DNA of 32,951 bases, taken from assembly GCA_947053345.1 (NCBI GenBank), contig CAMRSM010000037.1, positions 1 to 32,951 on the forward strand, given 5' to 3'. The stretch comes from an uncultured Lachnospiraceae bacterium (lineage in GTDB: Bacteria; Bacillota; Clostridia; Lachnospirales; Lachnospiraceae). The notes beneath the pieces were generated by a model. The model did not search any database. It saw only the letters and a program-made list of their open reading frames with translations, and had not been told where the DNA came from. Made by a program: the position numbers and the translations under genes. Positions 1-7,354 of the stretch are shown here, one piece after another (positions within the stretch are counted from its first letter, which is position 1; each line of letters opens with the position of its first letter).

Positions 1-198
1 CCTTTGCACTGCGGAGCAATTTTTGTCCGTTCCCCTCCCAAAAATTCCTCCGGGGGCGTTCTTCGGCGATTTGCTGTTTTAAGTTCCGCAAATCCCCTTC
101 CCTCGCCCTTTGCACTGCGGAGCAATTTTTGTCCGTTCCCCTCCCAAAAATTCCTCCGGGGCGTTCTTCGGCGATTTGCTGTTTTAAGTTCCGCAAAT
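1..198. repeat. Two-copy direct repeat, period 106 bp
   Basis: A unit of about 92-93 bp at 1-93 recurs at 107-198 with only a one-base difference in a G run (five G versus four G). The copies are separated by 13 bp. The first copy starts at the very edge of the window, so more copies may lie to the left. It lies just downstream of dapA on the minus strand. Short reading frames cross it, but they have no ribosome binding site, so I treat it as non-coding repeat. Confidence 0.85.
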
Positions 199-219
199 AA
201 GTTCAAAAAATCTTCCGGC

Positions 220-1107
220 TTACGCGATCAGACCGACTTTCTGCAACTCGGCGCGCAGCACTTGGGCGTGCGCTTCCTCCATCTCGGTGAGCGGGGCACG
301 CAGCGGTCCCACATTAAGCCCCATCATGTTCATTGCCGCTTTCACCGGGATCGGGTTGACCTCCGAAAACAAAGCCCTGACAAGCGGTAAATATTTTAGC
401 TGAAGCGCAAGACTTCCCTGTGTATCCCCCGCCAGATACTTTGCGACAATGTCGTGCGTTTCGCGCGGGGCTACATTCGAGAGCACCGAGATCACGCCCT
501 TGCCGCCGATCGAAAGAATCGGCACAATGCTTTCATCATTACCGGAGTACAGGTCAAGCGCCCCCTCACAGAGCAGCACTGTCTGTATGGCCTGACTGAT
601 ATTTCCGGTTGCCTCCTTCATCGCCACGATGTTTTCCACATTCTTTGCCAGATATGCGGCGGTCTCCGGCTGGATGTTGCAGCCTGTGCGCCCCGGTACA
701 TTATACAGGATGACCGGGATATCTACCGATGCCGCAATTGTTGTAAAATGCTGGATCAACCCTTTCTGCGTCGCTTTATTGTAATACGGTGTCACGAGCA
801 AAAGCCCGTCCGCACCGTCATCCCTTGCCTGCTTGGAAAGGTGGACGGCCGTCTCTGTGCAGTTCGACCCCGTTCCTGCAATCACCGGCACACGCCCCTT
901 GACATGCGCCACCGTGTAGCGGATGCACTCACTGTGTTCTTCGTGGGATAAGGTGGATGCCTCCCCCGTCGTCCCGCAGATGATGATACTATCCGTACCG
1001 TTCTCAATCTGGAAATCAATGATTTCCCCAAGCTTATCAAAATTCACCTCGCCGTTTTCCTTCATCGGCGTTACGATCGCCACACCTGCGCCCTCAAAAA
1101 TTGCCAT
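220..1107 (-). CDS. dapA: 4-hydroxy-tetrahydrodipicolinate synthase DapA
   Basis: This cytoplasmic enzyme condenses pyruvate with aspartate semialdehyde, the first committed step of the lysine/diaminopimelate pathway. The 295-aa length is normal for the family, a TIM barrel. Visible signatures are GTTGEA at 45-50 (Thr46/Thr47 of the proton relay), the VTPYYNK segment near 105-111, Tyr135 and Arg140 in YNVPGRTG, and the Schiff-base Lys164 in MKEATG. The start follows a GAAAGGAAAGGG ribosome binding site. The gene is probably transcribed alone from the promoter at about 1515-1543, through a lysine riboswitch, so it should be shut off when lysine is abundant. I see no clear terminator before the repeat that follows. 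Function is very secure. Confidence 0.97.
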   Translation of the reverse strand: MAIFEGAGVAIVTPMKENGEVNFDKLGEIIDFQIENGTDSIIICGTTGEASTLSHEEHSECIRYTVAHVKGRVPVIAGTGSNCTETAVHLSKQARDDGADGLLLVTPYYNKATQKGLIQHFTTIAASVDIPVILYNVPGRTGCNIQPETAAYLAKNVENIVAMKEATGNISQAIQTVLLCEGALDLYSGNDESIVPILSIGGKGVISVLSNVAPRETHDIVAKYLAGDTQGSLALQLKYLPLVRALFSEVNPIPVKAAMNMMGLNVGPLRAPLTEMEEAHAQVLRAELQKVGLIA

Positions 1108-1220
1108 AATACCCTTTCCTTTCTAAAATAATATTCTCATGCTTACCTGAGCAGCCCGCACCCCTTTCTTCTCCAAGCCTGCAGACCGGAGCCTCGGGAA
1201 CATAAAGTACAAAAGGACAC

Positions 1221-1247
1221 AAAAAAAGCCGACATGGATTGCCGACT
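1221..1247 (-). terminator. Riboswitch-controlled intrinsic terminator of dapA leader
   Basis: On the minus strand AGUCGGC pairs with GUCGGCU (seven pairs, two of them G-U) around a short loop. A run of seven U follows. It lies between the lysine aptamer and the dapA start, which is the layout for transcription attenuation. Confidence 0.8.
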
Positions 1248-1312
1248 GAAACACTGCCCCAAAAATGGATACAGCAATATGAACTGCCGCAGCATGCAAA
1301 CAGTACCATCTT

Positions 1313-1497
1313 GATCAGTAGCTCCCCATCACGATCAGATCCATAGACCCCTCATAATGACAGTGACCGGACTCTTCATCCTGCCCCCAGCATGCGGAGT
1401 CTCAGGAACCCCACACCTTCGGCATCTCATCCTTTCTTCTGCATTCTCCTATGCCTGACATATCCTGCAGTTTACTCTTAATCGATGCGCCTCTACT
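1313..1497 (-). ncRNA. Lysine riboswitch (L box) aptamer
   Basis: Read on the minus strand, the leader of dapA carries the conserved L-box landmarks in order: GUAGAGGCGC at the 5' side (about 1496-1487), AAGAGUA (about 1480-1474), GCCGAAG with two GGG segments downstream, and GGAGCUAC at the 3' side (about 1325-1318). GUAG and CUAC can close helix P1. A terminator follows at 1221-1247. In this class lysine binding stabilises P1 and allows the terminator to form, lowering dapA expression. The family call rests on remembered consensus. Confidence 0.9.
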
Positions 1498-1514
1498 TTA
1501 TATTAAGTATTTCT

Positions 1515-1543
1515 ATCTTACCATTCCAAGTCTGCCTTGTCAA
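1515..1543 (-). promoter_or_regulatory. Promoter of riboswitch-dapA transcript
   Basis: On the minus strand TTGACA (1543-1538) is followed by a 17-nt spacer and TAAGAT (1520-1515). Transcription would begin about 10 nt before the lysine aptamer. Confidence 0.8.
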
Positions 1544-1668
1544 CAACTAATTTTATGAAACCGTAAAAAACTGCTTCCGCCCACCGCCAGACCAGCCGTC
1601 GTGCCGGCCGGACATCCTGGGCAGCGCAAACAGATGCCGTTCATTTTATAACGGGCGCACCCTACCGA

Positions 1669-1711
1669 CAGATTTGAAAATGAATCTCCAAATAGTTCAC
1701 TTTCAAATCTG
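1669..1711 (-). terminator. Long hairpin downstream of ssb, possible terminator
   Basis: CAGATTTGAAA at 1669-1679 is perfectly complementary to TTTCAAATCTG at 1701-1711. The stem continues inward past one A/C mismatch through TGAA/TTCA, leaving an 11-nt loop. It starts 60 bp after the ssb stop codon. No U tract follows on either strand, so it may be a 3'-end stabilising structure or protein-binding palindrome. The rest of 1550-1770 holds no gene I can support. Confidence 0.45.
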
Positions 1712-1770
1712 CCAACACAATGGGGTCCACCGCCAAAACCTGTTCACCAATTTCCCGGCTCGTTTTGCTT

Positions 1771-2436
1771 TCACACTTCTTCCTTTGTCGAAGCAACCGG
1801 TGTCTCCTCCTTCTCAATCAGGTCAAGCTTGCTGACACTGACCTCGTAGGCCACACGCTTCTCAAATTCCGTCTCGCTCAGTTTCTTCTGGTACTCCCTG
1901 CTCTGGATACGGCCCTGCACCTGAAGATGTGCACCGACCTCAAAGCTGTCCGCGAAGCGCGCATTACGCCCCCAACAGATACAAGGGATATAGTCTGATT
2001 TCCCGTACGGGCGGTTCACCGCGAGCAAGATATCCGCGATTTCCCTGCCAAGAGGTGTTTTGCGGTATACCGGTGGTTTGCATACAAAGCCGTCAAGCAG
2101 TATGTAATTCGGCTTATGTTCATCCTCCCCATGCTCCAGCATCTTTACCTCCCTCGCAAACACAGAAAGGACAAGACGGTTTTTGTTGTCCTCGTGGCGG
2201 TTGTAGGAACGGAACTGTCCATTGATCTCCACAAATTTTCCCTTGCAGGATTCCTTCACATTGATCAGACGCTCCGATACCATGACCGGAATGACATCAT
2301 AGGTGTCACTCAGCCGGTTGACGGAAATCTCCATAACGTAAAAGCCTTCCCCGAAAACGTCATGGCTGTACGTAAACTCACTAACGACTTCCCCTGCCAC
2401 GATTACCTGGTTGTTGTCAAATACTTTATCTGTCAT
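1771..2436 (-). CDS. Single-stranded DNA-binding protein with two OB-type domains
   Basis: The 221-aa product has a C-terminal half (about 107-205) that reads as a classic SSB fold: LLDGFVCKPPVYRKTPLG, then LAVNRPYGKSDYIPCICWG, then a QGRIQSREYQKK segment. The N-terminal half (about 9-100) has the same strand pattern, including EISVNRLSD and an INGQFRSYN segment, so it looks like a second, diverged OB domain. A short acidic tail ends in KEEV rather than the DDDIPF-type tip of replication SSBs. The reading frame stays open for 64 codons upstream, but this start has an AAAGAGAGGG ribosome binding site and lies after the promoter at 2501-2529. I infer ssDNA binding in recombination, repair or competence rather than the main replication SSB. 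Confidence 0.8.
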   Translation of the reverse strand: MTDKVFDNNQVIVAGEVVSEFTYSHDVFGEGFYVMEISVNRLSDTYDVIPVMVSERLINVKESCKGKFVEINGQFRSYNRHEDNKNRLVLSVFAREVKMLEHGEDEHKPNYILLDGFVCKPPVYRKTPLGREIADILLAVNRPYGKSDYIPCICWGRNARFADSFEVGAHLQVQGRIQSREYQKKLSETEFEKRVAYEVSVSKLDLIEKEETPVASTKEEV

Positions 2437-2500
2437 ATTTACCCTCTCTTTCCTTTGGTTCGTTAGAATTTCCTCTAAACAAAGTATTCTCACGTGTCTT

Positions 2501-2529
2501 ATTATAGGTGGAAAAAATTGGAATTTCAA
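2501..2529 (-). promoter_or_regulatory. Promoter of the ssb-like gene
   Basis: On the minus strand TTGAAA (2529-2524), a 17-nt spacer and TATAAT (2506-2501) lie about 65 nt before the chosen start codon. This supports the downstream start over the longer open frame. Confidence 0.75.
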
Positions 2530-2880
2530 GTTATTTCCATCGCATCTTTCCCCATAAAAGTATATCATGTGACTCGTTTCGACGCAATCTCCGGTAAACC
2601 CTTTGAATGTACCAAAAGTTGATGCCATTATACACCATCCAGAGGATAAATGGCAATGATTTTTCGTTTTTTTTCATACTTTTTTGCTATTTTTCATCTT
2701 TAGGTTTCTTTGTCTGTATATATCTCTTTCTTTCATTTATTTTGTATCCGGCAAATATATTGTTTCAATTCCATTTATGCTATAGCCTAACCTCCAAGTA
2801 TCATTTTGTTCATTTTTTGCCCTTTTGAAACCGGAATTTCAGAAAAACTAAACAAAGTTTGCGCCCTGCCCGAAAAAAAC

Positions 2881-2908
2881 TTGTAAAATCGGTATAATAT
2901 GGTATGAT
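2881..2908 (+). promoter_or_regulatory. Promoter of typA
   Basis: TTGTAA (2881-2886), 16 nt, TATGAT (2903-2908). An alternative -10, TATAAT, lies at 2893-2898 but without a recognisable -35. The rest of the 2530-2880 gap between the divergent ssb and typA genes is AT-rich, and I see nothing else in it. Confidence 0.55.
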
Positions 2909-2953
2909 GTGAAATAGTGGCTTTATGTAAAAACAATAGAATCGAGGAAACTT

Positions 2954-4780
2954 ATGAAAAGCAAACGTGAAGATATCCGCAATATCGCAATTATCGCCCA
3001 TGTTGACCACGGCAAGACAACACTGGTCGATGAGCTCTTAAAACAAAGCGGCGTGTTCCGCACAAACCAGGTGGTGGAAGAGCGCGTCATGGACTCGGGG
3101 GATATTGAAAAGGAACGCGGCATTACCATTCTCGCAAAAAATACCGCCATCAATTATAATGGTGTCAAAATCAACATCATCGATACGCCCGGACATGCCG
3201 ATTTCGGGGGCGAGGTGGAGCGTGTCCTAAAGATGGTCAACGGTGTCATCCTTGTGGTGGACGCATTTGAGGGCGCTATGCCCCAGACTAAGTTCGTATT
3301 AAAAAAAGCCCTTGAGCTGAACCTCCCGGTGATCGTGTGCATCAACAAGATCGACCGGCCGGAGGCAAGGCCGAAGGAAGTCATTGACGAAGTATTGGAG
3401 CTTTTTATCGAATTGGACGCAAACGACGAGCAGCTTGACTGTCCGTTCGTTTTTGCCTCGGCAAAAACAGGTGTTGCCATCCTCGAGCTTGAGGACAAGC
3501 CGGAGAACATGAAACCTTTGTTTGAGACCATCCTTGACTATATCCCGGCACCGGAGGGTGACCCGGAGGAAGGGACACAGGTTCTTATCAGCACGATCGA
3601 CTACAATGAATACGTCGGGCGCATCGGCATCGGAAAAGTGGACAATGGCAAAGTAAAAGTGAACCAGGACGTGGTGATCGTAAACCACCATGCCCCGGAC
3701 AAGAGCCGGCGCGTAAAGATCAGCAAGCTCTACGAGTTTGAGGGCTTGAAAAAAGTGGAAGTGACCGAGGCCGGCATTGGTGCGATCGTCGCGATCTCGG
3801 GTATCCCGGACATCCATATCGGTGACACAATCTGCTCCCCGGAATCCCCCATCCCGATTCCGTTCCAGAAAATTTCCGAGCCGACGATCGCGATGAATTT
3901 CATCGTCAACGACAGCCCGCTTGCGGGGCAGGAAGGAAAATTCGTCACCTCCCGCCATCTGCGCGACCGGCTTTTCCGCGAGCTGAATACAGATGTTTCC
4001 CTGCGCGTAGAGGAGACGGACACGACGGAAGCTTTCAAAGTTTCCGGGCGCGGTGAGCTGCATCTGTCCGTCCTGATCGAGAGCATGCGCCGCGAAGGAT
4101 ATGAATTTGCAGTCAGCAAGGCGGAAGTGCTCTACCATGCAGATGAGGACGGAAAGAAAACAGAGCCGATGGAGCGCGCTTTTGTTGACGTTCCGGAGGA
4201 ATTTTCCGGCACGGTCATCCAGAAGCTCTCCGAGCGCAAGGGCGAGCTTCTCGGCATGTCCACTGCGAACGGCGGCTACACACGCTTAGAATTCATGATC
4301 CCGGCAAGGGGGCTGATCGGCTACCGCGGTGAATTTTTGACGGACACGAAGGGCAACGGTATCCTAAACACTTCGTTTGAGGGCTACAGCCCGTACAGGG
4401 GCGATATCCAGTACCGCAAGACCGGCAGCCTGATCGCCTTTGAGTCCGGCGAAGCCATCACTTACGGGCTTTTTAACGCGCAGGAGCGAGGCACCCTTTT
4501 CATCGGGCCGGGCGAGAAGGTTTACGCCGGAATGGTGATTGGCCAGAACGGAAAAACAGAAGATGTCGAAGTGAACGTATGTAAGAAAAAGCAGTTGACA
4601 AACACGCGCTCCTCCAACGCCGACGAGGCACTCCGCCTTGTCCCGCCAAAAGTATTAAGTTTGGAACAGGCACTTGAGTTTATTGATACGGACGAACTTC
4701 TGGAGGTAACGCCAAAATCGCTGCGCATCCGCAAAAAAATCCTTGATTCGCTGATGCGGAAAAGATCTCAGAGAAAATAA
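2954..4780 (+). CDS. typA: Translational GTPase TypA/BipA
   Basis: This ribosome-binding GTPase of the EF-G superfamily acts in 50S assembly and in stress or cold adaptation. At 608 aa it has the usual length. The G motifs are all present: AHVDHGKT at 15-22, RGITI at 55-59, DTPGH at 77-81 and NKID at 131-134. BipA-specific segments such as [18 protein letters not shown] and the lysine/arginine-rich C-terminus follow. The start is preceded by GAGGAAACTT. It is probably monocistronic, flanked by the divergent ssb-like gene and the convergent tRNA-Trp. The folded element at about 4803-4915 lies just past its stop. Long open frames on the opposite strand are shadows of this gene. Confidence 0.97.
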   Translation: MKSKREDIRNIAIIAHVDHGKTTLVDELLKQSGVFRTNQVVEERVMDSGDIEKERGITILAKNTAINYNGVKINIIDTPGHADFGGEVERVLKMVNGVILVVDAFEGAMPQTKFVLKKALELNLPVIVCINKIDRPEARPKEVIDEVLELFIELDANDEQLDCPFVFASAKTGVAILELEDKPENMKPLFETILDYIPAPEGDPEEGTQVLISTIDYNEYVGRIGIGKVDNGKVKVNQDVVIVNHHAPDKSRRVKISKLYEFEGLKKVEVTEAGIGAIVAISGIPDIHIGDTICSPESPIPIPFQKISEPTIAMNFIVNDSPLAGQEGKFVTSRHLRDRLFRELNTDVSLRVEETDTTEAFKVSGRGELHLSVLIESMRREGYEFAVSKAEVLYHADEDGKKTEPMERAFVDVPEEFSGTVIQKLSERKGELLGMSTANGGYTRLEFMIPARGLIGYRGEFLTDTKGNGILNTSFEGYSPYRGDIQYRKTGSLIAFESGEAITYGLFNAQERGTLFIGPGEKVYAGMVIGQNGKTEDVEVNVCKKKQLTNTRSSNADEALRLVPPKVLSLEQALEFIDTDELLEVTPKSLRIRKKILDSLMRKRSQRK

Positions 4781-4802
4781 CGTTTGTTGACACATTTACC
4801 CA

Positions 4803-4915
4803 AAAAGGGATGCTGCAAGATGGCAGGACATGCGGCGTGCGGCGCGGGATATCTTTCCCGCTGTGCACGCAGGCTTATGAAGACCCTGCATTCTCGCAGC
4901 ATCCTTCCTTTTTTG
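4803..4915. terminator. Nested long hairpin between typA and tRNA-Trp, probable bidirectional terminator or structured RNA
   Basis: Four stems nest in order. GGATGCTGC (4808-4816) pairs with GCAGCATCC (4896-4904). GCAGG (about 4823-4827) pairs with CCTGC. GCGTGC pairs with GCACGC. GCGGGA pairs with TCCCGC around a small loop near 4859. A T-rich tail follows on the plus strand (about 4905-4915), and on the minus strand the structure is followed by UUUUU as well. It can therefore end transcription from typA and read-through from the convergent side. About 100 nt of ordered pairing is much more than a terminator needs. Confidence 0.6.
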
Positions 4916-4968
4916 GAAATGCCGTCCCGGAATGCCTCCCCCATACCTGCCCCCTGAAAAAAAGTCCG

Positions 4969-4990
4969 GAAGTTTAAATTGTTTTCCGGC
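4969..4990 (-). terminator. Possible second minus-strand terminator
   Basis: On the minus strand CCGGAA and TTCCGG flank an AT-rich loop and are followed by AC and a run of seven U (about 4967-4961). It lies beyond the tRNA-Trp terminator and could be a backup. An outer pair, TGCCGTCC (about 4922-4929) with GGACGGCA (about 4999-5006), encloses it. Confidence 0.4.
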
Positions 4991-5030
4991 ATGCCGCCTG
5001 GACGGCACACTTACTTCGTGCAGGTTCACA

Positions 5031-5077
5031 TACAAAAGCCGTATGGACAAATCATCACCGATTCTGTCCATACGGCT
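5031..5077 (-). terminator. Terminator of tRNA-Trp
   Basis: On the minus strand AGCCGTATGGACA (5077-5065) pairs perfectly with TGTCCATACGGCT (5049-5037), a 13-bp stem, followed by UUUUG. It starts six nt after the tRNA 3' end. Confidence 0.85.
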
Positions 5078-5082
5078 GAAAA

Positions 5083-5153
5083 CAGGGGTAGAAGGATTCG
5101 AACCCTCATTAACGGTTTTGGAGACCGGCATCCTACCCTTGGAAGATACCCCT
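5083..5153 (-). tRNA. trnW: tRNA-Trp(CCA)
   Basis: On the minus strand a full cloverleaf can be drawn. The acceptor stem AGGGGTA/TACCCCT has seven perfect pairs, with discriminator G. The D arm contains AAGGGTA. The anticodon loop CTCCAAA gives anticodon CCA (tryptophan, UGG codons). The T arm has loop TTCGAAT. The 3' CCA is not encoded and must be added after transcription. It has its own promoter and terminator, so it is a single-gene unit. Confidence 0.95.
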
Positions 5154-5175
5154 ATGTATCGCTTGATACTTGTTT

Positions 5176-5204
5176 AGTATACATCAATTTGTTGGAATTG
5201 TCAA
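5176..5204 (-). promoter_or_regulatory. Promoter of tRNA-Trp
   Basis: On the minus strand TTGACA (5204-5199), exactly 17 nt, TATACT (5181-5176). This is near-consensus, as expected for a stable RNA gene. Confidence 0.85.
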
Positions 5205-5240
5205 GATAATTTTAATTTTTTTCCGCCGGATGCGGCATGT

Positions 5241-5269
5241 AAAAAAGCCGGCTGTGACACCGGCTTTTT
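5241..5269 (-). terminator. Terminator after the HPr/Crh-like gene
   Basis: AAAAAGCCGG and CCGGCTTTTT form a 10-bp stem around an 8-nt loop, nine bp after the stop at 5279. A and T runs on both sides make it usable in either direction. Confidence 0.8.
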
Positions 5270-5278
5270 CCTTTGCCC

Positions 5279-5500
5279 TTAGCAGGCAAATTTCTGACAG
5301 ATCTGATGAAACTGCGAATTTTCCCCGTGCATTGCAACCAATACCGGAAGCGATGCCAGACTCAATACGCCGAGAAAGGATTTTGCGTCAACGATCACCT
5401 TGTTGTAGGTAACATCAATATCAAAATCACATTTCGTCGCAGCAGCAACAAATTCTCTCACATCGTCCACACGATTAAATCTTACCCTGTTTCTTTCCAT
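5279..5500 (-). CDS. HPr/Crh-like small protein lacking the active-site histidine
   Basis: This 73-aa protein has an HPr-type pattern: DIDVTYNKVIVDAK, then KSFLGVLSLAS, which corresponds to the KSIMGVMSLG region of HPr with Ser41 at the place of regulatory Ser46. The GLHARPA stretch with phosphorylatable His15 is missing; that part reads NRVDDVREFV. By analogy with Crh of Bacillus, which has Ser46 but no His15, it cannot act as a sugar phosphocarrier and might serve as a regulatory partner, for example with HPr kinase and CcpA. That role is inference. It has its own promoter at 5535-5563 and terminator at 5241-5269. The ribosome binding site is GGAAGTGAGGTG. Confidence 0.75.
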   Translation of the reverse strand: MERNRVRFNRVDDVREFVAAATKCDFDIDVTYNKVIVDAKSFLGVLSLASLPVLVAMHGENSQFHQICQKFAC

Positions 5501-5534
5501 CTTTCATCTCACCTCACTTCCTGAAATTATGATA

Positions 5535-5563
5535 TTTATACCACGTTTTCCATTCTACGTCAA
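5535..5563 (-). promoter_or_regulatory. Promoter of the HPr/Crh-like gene
   Basis: On the minus strand TTGACG (5563-5558), 17 nt, TATAAA (5540-5535), with a TGG extended -10. The remaining gap up to 5770 holds no gene or clear hairpin. Confidence 0.75.
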
Positions 5564-5769
5564 TGGTGAGGTTTCTGTGCTTTGTCCGGCAAAAACAGGG
5601 TTTGATTTTGTTGAATCTGCATTACATGGCTTTTCTTTTTTGCCACGTTTTCGTAAGTTTTCCTAAGAAATCCTGCTCATCCCATACGATATACTCTCCG
5701 TTTTCGCCCGGATTTGCAGAATAGTGCTAAATATTTCGTGAATTTTCGCAACGATGTCCGCTTTTGGAA

Positions 5770-6339
5770 TCAATCTTTCAGATGGTGGATCAAATCATAT
5801 GTCGTCGGCAAATAAAGTTCCGGTATCGTCGCCTGCGCATCCCCGAACATCTGCTCCGCGAAAATGCAGCATACTTTGTCAAAAACGGATTTTGTATACT
5901 TCACGGCAAGCAGCGCGGCGATACGGTCAAAGGTCACCGGAGGGATGGCATACCCCCAGCGGCTTGTGTCCGAACCCCGGAAGCGCAATTCGCTGACGCA
6001 GGCAGGTGTGATCTCATATTCTGCATCCTTCTTCTCGTCGCGGCAGACAACACGCAGAAACTTTGTTGCGGCATCCACCTGGCACTCCAGCACGCACCGC
6101 TGCTGCTCCGGCACGCCCCCGATCGCATCAATCACAAGCAATGCCCTTTCTTCCTTGCCGTGCACCTCCGGCACATTTTCATCAAACTTCACTTCCCTCT
6201 TCCGGTCGCTCTGCAGAAGGTCAATCAGGCGGTCAATGCTGCCCTGATCCATAACATCCTCGCCGACCTTGCTTTTCTGCAAAAAATTAAGCAGGGTGTC
6301 GATCTCTGTCTGTGAAAGTAAAGCCATGTTCTGATTCAT
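5770..6339 (-). CDS. Hypothetical protein with FliM-like N-terminal motif
   Basis: I do not recognise this 189-aa protein as a whole. Its N-terminus, LLSQTEIDTLLNFL (7-20), closely resembles the LSQ-EIDALL peptide that begins FliM flagellar switch proteins and binds phospho-CheY. The rest shows no FliM middle domain or SpoA domain. It is a soluble mixed alpha/beta-looking sequence with a cysteine-containing centre and no signal peptide or membrane segment. It lies 52 bp after the M14 peptidase gene with no terminator between them, so it is probably the last gene of the radA operon. Two starts are possible; this one follows GGAAAGGATGG. The motif match may be chance. Confidence 0.75.
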   Translation of the reverse strand: MNQNMALLSQTEIDTLLNFLQKSKVGEDVMDQGSIDRLIDLLQSDRKREVKFDENVPEVHGKEERALLVIDAIGGVPEQQRCVLECQVDAATKFLRVVCRDEKKDAEYEITPACVSELRFRGSDTSRWGYAIPPVTFDRIAALLAVKYTKSVFDKVCCIFAEQMFGDAQATIPELYLPTTYDLIHHLKD

Positions 6340-6391
6340 AATCCGTTACCATCCTTTCCCAATTTTCTAATAATAAACCGCAATGCCTTGC

Positions 6392-7354
6392 TCAGCGCTG
6401 CTCCCTTGCAAAATCCGCAAGGGCAGCCCACATCATCGCGTTCCTTTCCCATATATCCGGAAACTCATCTGCCGCAAGAGGTGCCGTCCCGACCCCGATC
6501 TCGACCGTCGCCGACGGAATCCCCTCCGACATCACAAGCCAGTCCCCAAAGCCCGCGGCATCCTGTTTGTCCGTGGCTGCATAGCGGATTTCATTGCGGT
6601 TCACCGCATGGATCACATCCACCATGGCACTGCAAACATCCCGCAATCCCCCCGTCTGACCGTAATCCCAGTAGATCACACTGCCGGAGGCGTGATAGCT
6701 GACAGCAAGCTCCGGGGAAAGCTCCCTTGTCCGACGGATGAGCACCGCGCTTTCCGGCTCCCCGCCGGGGGCAGTGCCCTTATATTTCATTGCACCCGGA
6801 GCATTTGCGCCGGAATACTCCGCAAAACCATAATCGAAATTCCGGTTCAGGTCCACTCCGTTCGCATTTGCCTTCCAATATTTCAGATAATCCGCAAACG
6901 AGTAAGAAGTCCTTCCCTCCCGCTTGTCGCGGTCATACCAGGCTTTGATATCCGCACGCACCGCCGCGTCTGAAATCCCGTCAAGCCCAAACTGGCTGAT
7001 CGAAATCCCGTCCGGGTTCACCATCGGAAACACATGCACGGACACTTCCTCAAAAAGCCTGCCAAAGGTTACATCCCCATATACGGCATCCGGGCTACAG
7101 CAAAGGTAAAACTCAAGCTGAGCCATCATCAGCTGCGATGTCATATATTCCCTCGCGTGGATGCCGGCCTGAAAGATGATGGTCTTCCCGGCATCCGGAT
7201 TTCCAAACACGATCTCGTAAATATTCCTGCCGTCGGCACTTACGCCTGCCGAGTGGTAAGAAAATCGATCCGGGTACATGCTTTTTAGCTCCTCCAGATC
7301 CCCGCACATCATGTCATAGGAATAAATTTGTTCTTCCGTATCCACGACTTTCAT
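6392..7354 (-). CDS. M14-family zinc carboxypeptidase
   Basis: The 320-aa product covers a complete M14 catalytic domain. The zinc ligands are His66 and Glu69 in GIHAREY and His221 in VSYHASG. The substrate-binding GVDLNRNFD lies at 166-174 and the catalytic Glu285 is in ATVEIGVG. Relatives cleave cell-wall peptides such as gamma-D-glutamyl-diaminopimelate or C-terminal residues of peptides. The protein begins directly with the domain and has no signal peptide, although such substrates are outside the cell. Its ATG overlaps the stop of the SH3b lipoprotein gene by 4 nt within a run of ten A, with no Shine-Dalgarno just upstream. It is either made by translational coupling or by a -1 shift that fuses it to the lipoprotein. 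Confidence 0.9.
   Translation of the reverse strand: MKVVDTEEQIYSYDMMCGDLEELKSMYPDRFSYHSAGVSADGRNIYEIVFGNPDAGKTIIFQAGIHAREYMTSQLMMAQLEFYLCCSPDAVYGDVTFGRLFEEVSVHVFPMVNPDGISISQFGLDGISDAAVRADIKAWYDRDKREGRTSYSFADYLKYWKANANGVDLNRNFDYGFAEYSGANAPGAMKYKGTAPGGEPESAVLIRRTRELSPELAVSYHASGSVIYWDYGQTGGLRDVCSAMVDVIHAVNRNEIRYAATDKQDAAGFGDWLVMSEGIPSATVEIGVGTAPLAADEFPDIWERNAMMWAALADFAREQR

Noticed and set aside
2437-2628. 64-codon N-terminal extension of the ssb-like gene
   Set aside because: The promoter at 2501-2529 lies inside it and a good ribosome binding site precedes the later start.
3299-4138. 279-codon open frame on the minus strand inside typA
   Set aside because: It lies wholly antisense to the conserved typA gene, has no ribosome binding site and no recognisable protein pattern. 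It is a codon-bias shadow.
4803-4915. Signal recognition particle RNA or 6S RNA
   Set aside because: The conserved SRP GGAAG-type internal loop is absent, and I cannot see the central bubble of 6S RNA with confidence.
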